A stretch of DNA of 31,861 nucleotides from S144-45 sp015494035 (GTDB taxonomy: Bacteria > Pseudomonadota > Gammaproteobacteria > Xanthomonadales > Marinicellaceae), in contig JALUIX010000055.1 of the NCBI GenBank assembly GCA_027057345.1, forward strand, positions 1-31,861, given 5' to 3'. The translations under genes were made by a program, and so were the position numbers. Below the pieces are notes generated by a model. The model ran no database searches, was not told the DNA's origin, and saw only the letters and a program-made list of their open reading frames with translations. This document shows, one piece after another, positions 1 to 7,449 of this stretch. Each line of letters starts with the position of its first letter. The stretch's first letter is position 1.

Positions 1-309
1 CCTTCGGCACGCGGCGAGCTGGAGATCACCGACCTGAACAAGGTTTATCTGGAAAAAGGCCAGTTGAATGTGGAGCTGATGAGCCGTGGCTATGCCTGGC
101 TGGACACCGGCACCCACGATTCCCTGATGGATGCCGGCCTGTTTATATCCACCATTGAGAAGCGCCAGGGCATCAAGGTGGCCTGCCCGGAAGAACTGGC
201 CTTTCGCAATGGCTGGATAGACACCAACCAATTGCGTGAACTGGCCCGGCCCATTGCCAAAAACGGCTATGGCCAATACCTGCTTTCGCTGGCTGAGGAA
301 GGCCTGTGA
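1..309 (+). CDS. rfbA: Glucose-1-phosphate thymidylyltransferase, C-terminal part (5' truncated by window edge)
   Basis: The last 102 residues of a RmlA/RfbA-type nucleotidyltransferase are read in frame 1 from the first base to TGA at 307-309. RmlA makes dTDP-glucose from dTTP and glucose-1-phosphate, the first committed step of dTDP-L-rhamnose synthesis in the cytoplasm. Visible family features are EITDLNKVYLEKGQL, then RGYAWLDTGTHDSLMDA and the IEKRQGIKVACPEELAFRNGWI region, which in known RmlA structures includes sugar-binding and C-terminal helical parts. The final TGA overlaps the GTG start of rfbC by four bases (GTGA), so the two are translationally coupled. rfbB, which completes the pathway, is not in the window and probably lies upstream. 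The N-terminal nucleotide-binding part cannot be judged. Confidence 0.95.
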   Translation, partial: PSARGELEITDLNKVYLEKGQLNVELMSRGYAWLDTGTHDSLMDAGLFISTIEKRQGIKVACPEELAFRNGWIDTNQLRELARPIAKNGYGQYLLSLAEEGL

Positions 310-863
310 AGGTGCTGGACACACCCCTGCCGGGCGTCAAAATCATTGAACCCCGGGTTTTTGGCGACGCGCGTGGTTTTTTTCTGGAAAGCTGGAATGC
401 CAAGCGTTACGGTGAACACGGCCTGCCAACGCACTTTGTGCAAAGTAATGTCTCGCGTTCGGCCAAACACGTCCTGCGCGGCCTGCATTTTCAGCATCCA
501 CAGGCGCAGGGAAAGCTGGTGTATGTGCTTGAAGGCACGGTGTTTGACGTGGCGGTGGACATCCGGCCCGATTCTGGCACCTTTGGCCAGTGGCATGGCG
601 TGACCTTATCGGCCGATAATTTCCGTCAGTTTTATGTGCCTGAAGGTTTTGCGCACGGTTTTTGTGTGCTCTCGGATTCGGCCCTTTTTGCCTACCACTG
701 CACCGAAACCTATGCCCCCGAGTGTGATACCGGGGTGTTATGGAACGACCCGGACATTGGCATTGAATGGCCGGTGGCCCAGCCTCTGTTATCCGAAAAG
801 GACAGCAATTTGCCGCGATTAAAAGACATACCCACCCGCCAACTCCCGACCATAACGCCATGA
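306..863 (+). CDS. rfbC: dTDP-4-dehydrorhamnose 3,5-epimerase
   Basis: This 185-residue protein has the normal RmlC length. RmlC epimerises C3 and C5 of dTDP-4-keto-6-deoxyglucose, the third step to dTDP-L-rhamnose. The start is GTG at 306, overlapping the rfbA stop, and the first residues MKVLDTPLPGVKIIEP fit the family start. Cupin-fold motifs are visible: FGDARGFFLESW near residue 20, RGLHFQHP with the probable catalytic His at residue 61, and YVPEGFAHGF near residue 110. The 3' end overlaps rfbD by four bases (ATGA at 860-863), so rfbA, rfbC and rfbD form one coupled unit. An antisense ORF over this region is a codon-bias shadow. Confidence 0.96.
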   Translation: MKVLDTPLPGVKIIEPRVFGDARGFFLESWNAKRYGEHGLPTHFVQSNVSRSAKHVLRGLHFQHPQAQGKLVYVLEGTVFDVAVDIRPDSGTFGQWHGVTLSADNFRQFYVPEGFAHGFCVLSDSALFAYHCTETYAPECDTGVLWNDPDIGIEWPVAQPLLSEKDSNLPRLKDIPTRQLPTITP

Positions 864-1843
864 AAATCCTGTTGACAGGCGCCGACGGTCAGGTGGGCTC
901 GGCGATATGGCCGGGGCTGCACCATTTTGGTGAGGTGGTGCCCACCACACGCACCGGCAAAACCGTGCGAGGCATGGGCACAGTGGCTCTGGACCTGGAA
1001 CAGCCCGACCAGCTGGCGCGGATGCTGGAGACCGTGCGCCCGGACCTGATTGTCAATGCCGCGGCCTACACTGCCGTCGACCGGGCCGAAAGTGAACCCG
1101 AACGCGCCTGGCGCATCAATGCCGAAGCCGTGGGCCAACTGGCCGAATACAACGCCCGCCAGGGCAGTCGGCTGATACATTTTTCCACTGATTATGTCTT
1201 CTCCGGCCACAGCGATACGCCGTGGCATGAAGACGACCCCATTGCCCCCCAAAGCGTATACGGGTCCAGCAAAGCCGCTGGCGAGCGACTGATTCAGGAA
1301 GCCGGCGGCGATTACAAGGTCTTCCGCACCGCCTGGGTCTATTCCCTGCACGGCCACAATTTTCTCAAAACCATGCTGCGCCTGGCCCAAACGCACGAGC
1401 AGATACGGGTGGTGGATGACCAGACTGGTTCCCCCACGGCCGCAGCTGACCTCGCCCGGCTGGTGTTACTGACATTCAAGCACCCGGCCATTGGCGTTTT
1501 TCACGCCACCGGTGGCGGGAAAACCTCATGGTGCGGATTTGCGCGACGTATTTTTTCCCACGCCCAGCGCCTGGGGCTGATCGAAATCAAACCCGAAGTG
1601 GTGGCCATTGCCAGTGAGGACTATCCCACCGCCGCCACACGTCCGGCCTATTCGGTGCTGGACAACAGCAAGTTACACACCACGTTTGGCCTGGCCCTGC
1701 CCCACTGGCACAGCGGCTTGCAACACACCATGCAGGGCCTCGATCCCCATTTTCTGCAAGAACTGAATCAACTAAACCATTCGCAGTCCCCGGACCATGC
1801 CAGGCCGAAAGCCACCGAGGCTGCCGGTGAGGGAGAAAACTGA
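860..1843 (+). CDS. rfbD: dTDP-4-dehydrorhamnose reductase
   Basis: This 327-residue NAD(P)H-dependent short-chain reductase carries out the last step to dTDP-L-rhamnose, the donor for O-antigen or other surface polysaccharides. The N-terminal Rossmann motif is TGADGQVGS (residues 6-14). The catalytic Tyr/Lys pair is in VYGSSKAAGERL around residue 135. The start is ATG 860, because MKILLTGADGQVG is the canonical beginning. The reading frame is open further upstream to 767, but that part lies inside rfbC and has no family similarity. The TGA at 1841-1843 shares its last base with the manC ATG (TGATG). Confidence 0.96.
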   Translation: MKILLTGADGQVGSAIWPGLHHFGEVVPTTRTGKTVRGMGTVALDLEQPDQLARMLETVRPDLIVNAAAYTAVDRAESEPERAWRINAEAVGQLAEYNARQGSRLIHFSTDYVFSGHSDTPWHEDDPIAPQSVYGSSKAAGERLIQEAGGDYKVFRTAWVYSLHGHNFLKTMLRLAQTHEQIRVVDDQTGSPTAAADLARLVLLTFKHPAIGVFHATGGGKTSWCGFARRIFSHAQRLGLIEIKPEVVAIASEDYPTAATRPAYSVLDNSKLHTTFGLALPHWHSGLQHTMQGLDPHFLQELNQLNHSQSPDHARPKATEAAGEGEN

Positions 1844-3330
1844 TGTCTGAAAAACCCACCCGACCCCTTATTCCCGTGATTCTTTCCGGTGGCGCCGGCA
1901 CCCGGCTGTGGCCGGTTTCCCGCCGCGCCTACCCCAAGCCGTTCATGAAACTGGCCAATGGCAAGACCCTGGCCGAACTGACGCTGCAACGGGCACTGCC
2001 GCTGTCTCACGATGGCACGGTCATGACCGTCACCTCGCGGGATTATTATTTCATTACCCGTGATCTGTACCGCCAGATCGACGGCGTGGACATGGACAAA
2101 CAGCTCTACCTGCTGGAACCCACCGGGCGCAACACGGCCCCGGCCGTGGCACTGGCCGCGCTGACCATTGCTGACCGCTTTGGCGATGATGCGCTGATGC
2201 TGGTGATGCCGGCTGATCACCTGATCCGCGATCAGGCCACCTTCGAAGCCACCGTGGCTGAGGCCATGCAGGCCGCCCAAGGCGACTACCTGACCACCTT
2301 TGGCATTTTCCCCACCCACCCGGAAACCGGTTACGGCTACATCAAGGCCGGTGAACCCATTCCGGGTACCCAGGCACGTACCGTGGAACGTTTTGTGGAA
2401 AAACCCGATCTGGAAACCGCCAGAAAATACCTGTCCAGTGGCGACTACCTCTGGAACTCCGGCATGTTCTGTCTGCCTGTGGGCGCGGCTCTGGACGCTT
2501 TTGGGCAACATGCACCGGAGGTACTGACTGCGGCCCGGCGCTGTTACGAAGCCAGCACCCACCCGGCCCAGCAAGGCACGGTGATCGAGCTGGACGCAGA
2601 CACCTTTGCCTCCATGCCGGATATTTCCATCGACTACGCCATCATGGAAAAAGCCGCCAACTGCGCCGTGGTGGACAGCCGCTTTGACTGGAACGACATC
2701 GGCTCCTGGAACGCCATGGCCGCCCTGGCTGACTGCGATGAATGCGGCAACCGGGTGGAAGGCAAAGCCATTACCGTGGACACAAAAAACACCTACGTGC
2801 GGGCCGGCGACCGGCTGGTGGCGACCGTCGGCGTGGAAGATCTGATGATTGTGGACACCGGCGATGCGGTGCTGGTGGCCCACCGCGACCGCTCCCAGGG
2901 CGTCAAGGACGTGGTGCAATTTCTCAAGGCCCACAACCATGAGGCGGCGGTCTATCACCAGACCGTGCACCGGCCCTGGGGCAGCTATACCGTGCTGGAA
3001 GATGCCGACGACTGCAAGGTGAAACGACTGGTGGTCAAGCCCGGCCAGGTGCTATCCTTGCAACGGCATAAACACCGCAGCGAACACTGGACGGTGGTGG
3101 ATGGCGAAGCCCGGGTCCGCGTGGGGGAGAAAGAATTCACCCTGCGCCAGAATGAATCCACCTACATCCCCGCAGGCCAAATGCATCGGTTGGAAAACCC
3201 CACCGACCGCGACATAGCCCTGATCGAAGTGCAGACCGGCAGCTATTTCGGCGAGGACGACATTGAACGGTTCGAGGACATCTATGGCCGGGTCGCCACA
3301 ACCGGAAAAGCCGGTTCTGGAATCGCCTGA
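1843..3330 (+). CDS. manC: Mannose-1-phosphate guanylyltransferase / mannose-6-phosphate isomerase (bifunctional type)
   Basis: The 495-residue protein has the size and two-part architecture of ManC/AlgA/CpsB proteins. The N-terminal GDP-mannose pyrophosphorylase domain (about 8-290) opens with SGGAGTRLWPVSRRAYPKPF, the nucleotide-binding signature, and has FVEKPD near residue 184. The C-terminal type II phosphomannose isomerase cupin (about 370-480) has RPWGSYTVLE at 377 and LSLQRHKHRSEHWTVV, which carries the metal-binding histidines. It makes GDP-mannose from mannose-1-phosphate and probably also isomerises fructose-6-phosphate. Its coupling to rfbD suggests a shared surface polysaccharide with rhamnose and mannose-derived sugars. 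A long open frame on the opposite strand (about 1768-2970) is a composition artefact. Confidence 0.95.
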   Translation: MSEKPTRPLIPVILSGGAGTRLWPVSRRAYPKPFMKLANGKTLAELTLQRALPLSHDGTVMTVTSRDYYFITRDLYRQIDGVDMDKQLYLLEPTGRNTAPAVALAALTIADRFGDDALMLVMPADHLIRDQATFEATVAEAMQAAQGDYLTTFGIFPTHPETGYGYIKAGEPIPGTQARTVERFVEKPDLETARKYLSSGDYLWNSGMFCLPVGAALDAFGQHAPEVLTAARRCYEASTHPAQQGTVIELDADTFASMPDISIDYAIMEKAANCAVVDSRFDWNDIGSWNAMAALADCDECGNRVEGKAITVDTKNTYVRAGDRLVATVGVEDLMIVDTGDAVLVAHRDRSQGVKDVVQFLKAHNHEAAVYHQTVHRPWGSYTVLEDADDCKVKRLVVKPGQVLSLQRHKHRSEHWTVVDGEARVRVGEKEFTLRQNESTYIPAGQMHRLENPTDRDIALIEVQTGSYFGEDDIERFEDIYGRVATTGKAGSGIA

Positions 3331-3333
3331 GCC

Positions 3334-4128
3334 ATGAACACCTCCACCTTGCCCGACATCGACCTGGCCTGGGCCCTGAAGGTGGCCCGCGAAGCCAGCC
3401 AGGCGGCGGAAATAGTCATCAATAAATATTACCGGCAATCCCCCGACATCACCCTCAAGGCCGATGCCTCGCCGGTAACCCTGGCCGATATCGAATCAGA
3501 GCGGGTTATTCGCCAACACCTGGCAGCCGCCTTTCCTGACCACGGGTTTTATGGGGAAGAAACCGGTCGCAGTGACCGCGATTCGGACTTCCTGTGGTTG
3601 GTTGACCCCATCGATGGCACCAAGAGTTTTATCCGCGAATACCCGTTTTTCTCCACTCAGATCGCCCTGATGCACAAGGGCTGCATCGTGCTGGGCGTTT
3701 CCAATGCGCCAGCTTTCGGGGAAACCGCCTGGGCCACGCGCCATGGCGGCGCTTTCCTCAATGGCCAGCGGATTACTGTGGACACACAGACACCGCTGGA
3801 ACAGGCCTGCGTGTCCACCGGCAACATCAAGAGCCTGGTCACAAACGGCTGGGAACGGCTGGGTCAGTTACTGCTGGCCTGTGGCAAAACCCGTGGCTAC
3901 GGGGATTTTTACCACTACCACCTGCTGGCCTCAGGCAAGCTCGATGTGGTGGTGGAGTCCGACGTCAATATTCTCGACATCGCCGCATTGAGCTTGATTG
4001 TGACCGAAGCCGGAGGCGTGTTCACCGACCTGAACGGACAGCCGGTGAACCTTGAAACCACCTCGGTACTGGCGGCCAGCCCCGGCTTGCACCGCCAGGC
4101 ATTTTCCTTACTCAACCCGGCCGGCTGA
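3334..4128 (+). CDS. Inositol-monophosphatase-superfamily phosphatase (histidinol-phosphatase-like)
   Basis: This 264-residue Mg/Li-dependent phosphatase fold protein begins three bases after the manC stop. Signatures seen are GEETG (about 74-78, metal-binding Glu), WLVDPIDGTKSFI (89-101, the Asp-Pro-Ile-Asp-Gly-Thr metal site) and VNILDIAALSLIVTEAGGVFTD near residue 215, the second IMPase motif. The DPIDGTKSF block followed by a short hydrophobic STQIAL strand resembles HisN-type histidinol phosphatases more than CysQ or SuhB. The substrate remains uncertain. Another member of the same superfamily (cysQ) follows directly, so an old tandem duplication with divergence is possible. Co-transcription with sugar-nucleotide genes may be only positional. 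Confidence 0.85.
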   Translation: MNTSTLPDIDLAWALKVAREASQAAEIVINKYYRQSPDITLKADASPVTLADIESERVIRQHLAAAFPDHGFYGEETGRSDRDSDFLWLVDPIDGTKSFIREYPFFSTQIALMHKGCIVLGVSNAPAFGETAWATRHGGAFLNGQRITVDTQTPLEQACVSTGNIKSLVTNGWERLGQLLLACGKTRGYGDFYHYHLLASGKLDVVVESDVNILDIAALSLIVTEAGGVFTDLNGQPVNLETTSVLAASPGLHRQAFSLLNPAG

Positions 4129-4150
4129 CACCGGCACACACGAGGCACGC

Positions 4151-5017
4151 ATGCGTTCTGATCGCTATATTTACAGCCTGTTGCTGGATGTCGTCGAAGC
4201 CGCCAAGGAAGCCGGCAAGGCCATTCTGGAGATTTACCACGGTGATGAGTACCAGGTTCGCATCAAGGCCGACGATTCGCCACTGACCCGGGCTGATCTG
4301 GCCGCGCATGAAACCCTGACCGAACTGCTGGACCTGATCGACCCGGACCTGCCACTGCTTTCGGAAGAATCGGCTCACATTCCGTTTGCAGAGCGTTCCC
4401 AATGGAAGCGCTACTGGCTGGTGGACCCGCTGGATGGCACCAAGGAGTTCATCAAGCGCAATGGCGAGTTCACGGTCAACATTGCCATCATCGACAACAA
4501 CCAACCAATGCTGGGCGTGGTACACGTGCCGGTCACCGGGGAGACCTATGCCGCCGCGCGGGGGGTTGGCGCCTTGAAAGACGGCGAACCGATCCGCGTG
4601 CGCCGACCCGCCTGCGCCCCTCCCGTGGTGGTTGGCAGCCGTTCCCACGCCAGTGAAGCGGTGACAGAATACCTGCAGAAACTGGGGCCGCATGAACTCA
4701 CCGCCATGGGCAGTTCCCTGAAATTGTGCAAGGTGGCCGAGGGCCTGGCTGATGTCTACCCGCGTCTGGGCCTGACCAGCGAATGGGACACCGCCGCGGC
4801 GCACTGCGTTGTGGAACAGGCCGGTGGCCAGGTGCTGACTGCCGAAGGCCAGCCGCTGCGCTATGGTCACAAGGACAGCCTCCTCAACCCCCATTTTCTG
4901 GCCTGTGGCGACCCGCGCATTGACTGGACAGCGCCGGAAAAGGCCCGCCAACAACTGGCCGAAAATGCCCGCAAAAAGACGGAAAAAGAAGCCGCCGAGC
5001 AGGCAACAGAGCGCTAG
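4151..5017 (+). CDS. cysQ: 3'(2'),5'-bisphosphate nucleotidase CysQ
   Basis: The 288-residue protein hydrolyses 3'-phosphoadenosine 5'-phosphate to AMP, clearing the by-product of sulfate assimilation. It shows LLSEES (69-74), YWLVDPLDGTKEFIKRNGEF (from 88) with the DPLDGT metal site, and LTSEWDTAAAHCVVEQAGG near 215. All are CysQ signatures, and TKEFIKRNGEFTVN is characteristic of CysQ within the superfamily. ATG 4151 has GAGG six bases upstream; the frame is open to 4052, but only inside the previous gene. The C-terminus ends in a charged tail rich in Lys, Glu and Ala. The stop TAG (5015-5017) is built from the TA target and the first G of the palindromic element that follows. Confidence 0.94.
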   Translation: MRSDRYIYSLLLDVVEAAKEAGKAILEIYHGDEYQVRIKADDSPLTRADLAAHETLTELLDLIDPDLPLLSEESAHIPFAERSQWKRYWLVDPLDGTKEFIKRNGEFTVNIAIIDNNQPMLGVVHVPVTGETYAAARGVGALKDGEPIRVRRPACAPPVVVGSRSHASEAVTEYLQKLGPHELTAMGSSLKLCKVAEGLADVYPRLGLTSEWDTAAAHCVVEQAGGQVLTAEGQPLRYGHKDSLLNPHFLACGDPRIDWTAPEKARQQLAENARKKTEKEAAEQATER

Positions 5018-5178
5018 GGAGCCTCTGATTGAATCTGGCGCGAACAGATTGGAGTGTAAAATTGTTCAGCTCAAGGCGCAAACCGCACGCAATAGCCAGC
5101 TATTGTGAAGGTTTGCAAGGCAGAAATGGACGATTTTACACCGCAAGATGCCCTGTCACGATTCAATCAGAGGCTCCC
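5017..5178 (+). repeat. Foldback MITE-like element, copy A
   Basis: A 162-bp imperfect palindrome. The outer 19 bases GGGAGCCTCTGATTGAATC are repeated exactly inverted at the right end. The arms are 80 nt around a CA centre (AATAGC-CA-GCTATT). Inner paired blocks are GTGTAAAAT with its complement near 5140, and GCAAACC with GGTTTGC. It is flanked by TA at 5015-5016 and 5179-5180. It lies between convergent cysQ and nadK and forms part of both stop codons (TAG on each strand). It has no coding capacity of its own. Confidence 0.92.
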
Positions 5179-5936
5179 TAAAAAACGAATTGCTCGTTGA
5201 TAATTCTGTCTTCCAGGTTGTGATCGGGATCAAACAGCAAGGTCATGCGACTGCTTTTGTCTTCGCTGACGGCCACCGTTTTCACGTGCCGAACCTCAAA
5301 GTTATCCGCCGTGGCGCTTACCGGCCGTTTTTCGTGATCATGCACCTGAAAACGAACCCGGGCATCGGCCGGCAAGATGGCGCCCCGCCAACGCCTGGGC
5401 CTGAACGGGCTGATGGGCGTCAGCGCCAGTACGTCTGAACCGATGGGCAACACCGGGCCATGGGCCGACAGGTTGTAGGCGGTGGAACCGGCAGCGGTGG
5501 ACAACAAAACGCCATCACAGACCAGCTCGTCTATTTTTGGCTGGCCGTTGATTTCGATGCCAATGCGAGCCGACTGGCGGGTTTGACGCAACAGGGATAC
5601 CTCGTTAATGGCCAGCGCTTCATGCACCCGGCCAGTGGTGGTTTCTGCGCGCATTTTCAAGGGGTGCAACACTGTGGACTGGGCCGCCGCAATGCGCTCT
5701 GGCAACTCGTCCATGCGGTAGTCGTTCATCAGAAAGCCCACTGTGCCACGACGCATGCCAAACACCGGCTTGCCAGTGTTCATTACCTGGTGCAGCGTCT
5801 GCAACATGAAACCGTCGCCACCCAATGCCACGATCACTTCGGCGTCAGCGGGTGCGTGCTGGCCATAGCGGGCCGTCAACTGCTGCAGGGATTGCCTGGA
5901 TTTATCGGTGTCACTGGCGACAAAAGCCATTTTCAT
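5178..5936 (-). CDS. nadK: NAD kinase, short alphaproteobacterial/xanthomonad type
   Basis: This 252-residue ATP-dependent NAD kinase makes NADP. The GGDG motif is in IVALGGDGFMLQTLHQ (near residues 36-50). NEVSLLRQTRQSA, AGSTAYNLSAHGP, TPISPFRPRRWRGA and the C-terminal LLFDPDHNLEDRI are the signatures of the short NadK group known in Alphaproteobacteria and Xanthomonadaceae, about 40 residues shorter than E. coli NadK. The start is the ATG complementary to 5934-5936 (MKMAFVASDTDKS), with GGAG 11 nt upstream. The open frame continues to 6149, but that part is translated repeat. The TAG stop contains the last base of MITE copy A plus its flanking TA. The gene is framed by element copies on both sides. 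Confidence 0.93.
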   Translation of the reverse strand: MKMAFVASDTDKSRQSLQQLTARYGQHAPADAEVIVALGGDGFMLQTLHQVMNTGKPVFGMRRGTVGFLMNDYRMDELPERIAAAQSTVLHPLKMRAETTTGRVHEALAINEVSLLRQTRQSARIGIEINGQPKIDELVCDGVLLSTAAGSTAYNLSAHGPVLPIGSDVLALTPISPFRPRRWRGAILPADARVRFQVHDHEKRPVSATADNFEVRHVKTVAVSEDKSSRMTLLFDPDHNLEDRIINEQFVF

Positions 5937-5956
5937 AAGATGCACGCTCCGGCCAC

Positions 5957-5972
5957 TAAGGAAGCTCTGATT
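5957..5972 (-). repeat. Solo terminal-repeat remnant of the MITE family
   Basis: TA followed by AGGAAGCTCTGATT matches the first 14-15 bases of the element's terminal repeat (compare copy B at 6085). The similarity then stops and no partner end is seen nearby. It could be the footprint of a deleted copy or a chance partial match. The 484-bp gap 5937-6420 otherwise contains only copies B and C and about 110 bp (5973-6084) with no recognisable feature. Confidence 0.5.
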
Positions 5973-5975
5973 ATA
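5970..5975 (-). promoter_or_regulatory. Probable -10 box of the nadK promoter
   Basis: On the minus strand the sequence reads TTTATAATCAGAGCTTCC, giving a perfect TATAAT at 5975-5970. Transcription would begin near 5963, about 27 nt before the nadK ATG, leaving room for the GGAG. No good -35 box is seen at 16-18 bp spacing. The hexamer overlaps the solo terminal-repeat remnant: an intact end would read TTGAATCAGAGC here. Confidence 0.5.
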
Positions 5976-6084
5976 AAGGCAGAAAACCCACCGCTTGAAT
6001 TCTTTGCCGTAAAAAGGCCAAACCGGCTGGGCCGTTTTCACCGCTGGCCTGAGCCACCGAGTGATATGGCCTGCCCTTTTCTTT

Positions 6085-6246
6085 TGGAAGCTCTGATTGA
6101 ATCTGGCGCGAGCAGATTGTCGTGTAAAATTGTTCAGTTCAAGGCGCAAGCCGCACGCAATAGCACGCTATTGTGAAGGTTTGCAACGCAGAAATGGACG
6201 GTTTTACGCCACAAGATGCCGTGTCACGATTCGATCAGCGCTTCCC
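6085..6246 (+). repeat. Foldback MITE-like element, copy B
   Basis: A full-length copy of the 162-bp palindromic family. The left end is slightly decayed (TGGAAGCTCTGATTGAATC, with TT where TA is expected at 6083-6084). The right end GCGCTTCCC is followed by TA (6247-6248), which is also the left flank of copy C. The centre is AATAGC-AC-GCTATT. It lies upstream of nadK and downstream of the cyclic-nucleotide-binding gene. Confidence 0.9.
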
Positions 6247-6248
6247 TA

Positions 6249-6411
6249 GGGAAGCGCTGATTGAATCTGGCGCGAGCAGATTGTCGTGTAAAAGTGTTCA
6301 GTTCAAGGCGCAAGCCGCACGCAATAGCATGTTATTGTGAAGGTTTGCAACGTTCGAAATGGACGATTTTACGCCGCAAGATGCCGTGTCACGATTCGAC
6401 CAGCGCTTACT
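6249..6411 (+). repeat. Foldback MITE-like element, copy C, tandem with copy B
   Basis: A full-length copy starting GGGAAGCGCTGATTGAATC directly after the TA shared with copy B. The right end is decayed (GCGCTTACT) and followed by TA at 6412-6413. It carries the GCGC variant of the terminal repeat, as does the right end of copy B. The centre is AATAGC-AT-GTTATT. It ends nine bases before the stop codon of the minus-strand gene at 6421. Confidence 0.9.
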
Positions 6412-6420
6412 TATGTTGCG

Positions 6421-7449
6421 CTAGAGCAGCCTCAACAGGCCACGCACGCCACCCTGCAAGGCATAAACATCAAACCCGAGGGTGGCGAGAATATAGGCCG
6501 CCGAGGCACTGCGCTGGCCATCATCACAGCAGGTAATCAGCGGCTTGTCTCGCGGCAGCTGAGCGGCCTGTTCGCGAATTTCTTCCAGCGGCACGTTCAG
6601 ACAGGCCAGGCTGTCGAGCTCCCCGGGCGGTCGCACATCAATCAGCTCGGCCCCAGCGGCCAGCTGCTGCACCACGTCATTGGGGTTCAGCCAACGCACC
6701 ACGTGGCTTTTCAGCAAGGCGGCAAACTGGCGACCATCCAGGCGCATCAACAAGCCATCGCTGGCCATGCGCACCGAGGCGCTACGCGGCTCCTGGCTAA
6801 CCAGGGCATTTTCACCAAACAGATCCCCCTGGGTCAGGTTGGCCACCTGCGCCTCGCCATCGGCGGTGCATTTGAACACGCTGGCTTCGCCTTCGGCGAT
6901 CACATAGCAAAAATCGCCAGGGTCGCCCTCGGCAATGACTTCCTCGCCGGCCTTGACCGGCACCGATTCCAGGGCCGAAAACAATTCATGCACGTGTCCG
7001 CGTGGCAGCAGGCGCACTACCTGGTTCTTGAGCAAGCCCAACACCCAGCGGTAGTTACAATGGCCTTTCAGGGGTGAGTCCGGTGGCGCGGTCTCGTACA
7101 CGCCATTCCAGACCATAAAGTGATCAATCAAGGTGCTGTCCATGTGCATTAACCGGGCATGGGGGGAGACCACACTGGCCCGGAACCACTTTTGCGGGTT
7201 CAAATCACCCACCGGATAGCGGGACTGCAGGGAGCTGGATTTGATTTTCTTCTCCCGACCATCGGGGTATTCACACAGTAACTGACCCTGCAAGAGGTAG
7301 AAGGCCTCTGGCCGAATTTCCCCGCTGTCAAACAACACCTGGTCGCGCCCAAGCTCGGTAAACACCATGGCCTCAAGTAACAAGGGCAGAAACTCGTCAT
7401 TGAATTTATTGAAGGGGTAATATTCGGCAAAAAGCGCGCGATCCAGCAT
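6421..7449 (-). CDS. Protein with two cyclic-nucleotide-binding domains and a C-terminal rhodanese domain
   Basis: Read from the ATG at 7449, the protein has 342 residues. A first, degenerate cNMP-binding beta-roll spans about 15-110. A second (about 155-250) has LTQGDLFGENALVSQEPRSASV, close to the phosphate-binding cassette consensus with its Arg retained. The rhodanese domain (about 260-342) has DVRPPGE and the active loop ITCCDDGQRSAS, with probable catalytic Cys308 and Arg313. No DNA-binding helix-turn-helix is evident, so it is not a simple CRP homologue. Sensing of a nucleotide or redox state coupled to sulfur chemistry is inferred only. The chosen start has AGGA seven bases upstream; the frame continues to 7599 with weaker start sites (ATG near 7491 and 7572). 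Confidence 0.8.
   Translation of the reverse strand: MLDRALFAEYYPFNKFNDEFLPLLLEAMVFTELGRDQVLFDSGEIRPEAFYLLQGQLLCEYPDGREKKIKSSSLQSRYPVGDLNPQKWFRASVVSPHARLMHMDSTLIDHFMVWNGVYETAPPDSPLKGHCNYRWVLGLLKNQVVRLLPRGHVHELFSALESVPVKAGEEVIAEGDPGDFCYVIAEGEASVFKCTADGEAQVANLTQGDLFGENALVSQEPRSASVRMASDGLLMRLDGRQFAALLKSHVVRWLNPNDVVQQLAAGAELIDVRPPGELDSLACLNVPLEEIREQAAQLPRDKPLITCCDDGQRSASAAYILATLGFDVYALQGGVRGLLRLL

Noticed and set aside
1768..2970. 400-residue minus-strand ORF opposite manC, and a 350-residue one at 16448-17500 opposite speA
   Set aside because: Both are antisense shadows caused by GC-rich codon use; they show His/Gly/Val-rich composition and no family motif.
5937..6149. N-terminal extension of nadK in the open reading frame
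   Set aside because: The extra 71 residues are translated repeat and linker; the family start and a GGAG fit the ATG at 5936.
5460..6176. 238-residue plus-strand ORF opposite nadK
   Set aside because: It lies antisense to well-conserved nadK and includes MITE sequence at its end.
5015..6413. nadK brought in as a cassette by flanking element copies
   Set aside because: The reconstructed empty site of copy A shows nadK was already convergent with cysQ before that insertion.
6261..6536. Short ORFs inside copies B and C, and similar ones in the other copies
   Set aside because: They are repeats in open frames without ribosome-binding sites; the reading frame differs between copies.
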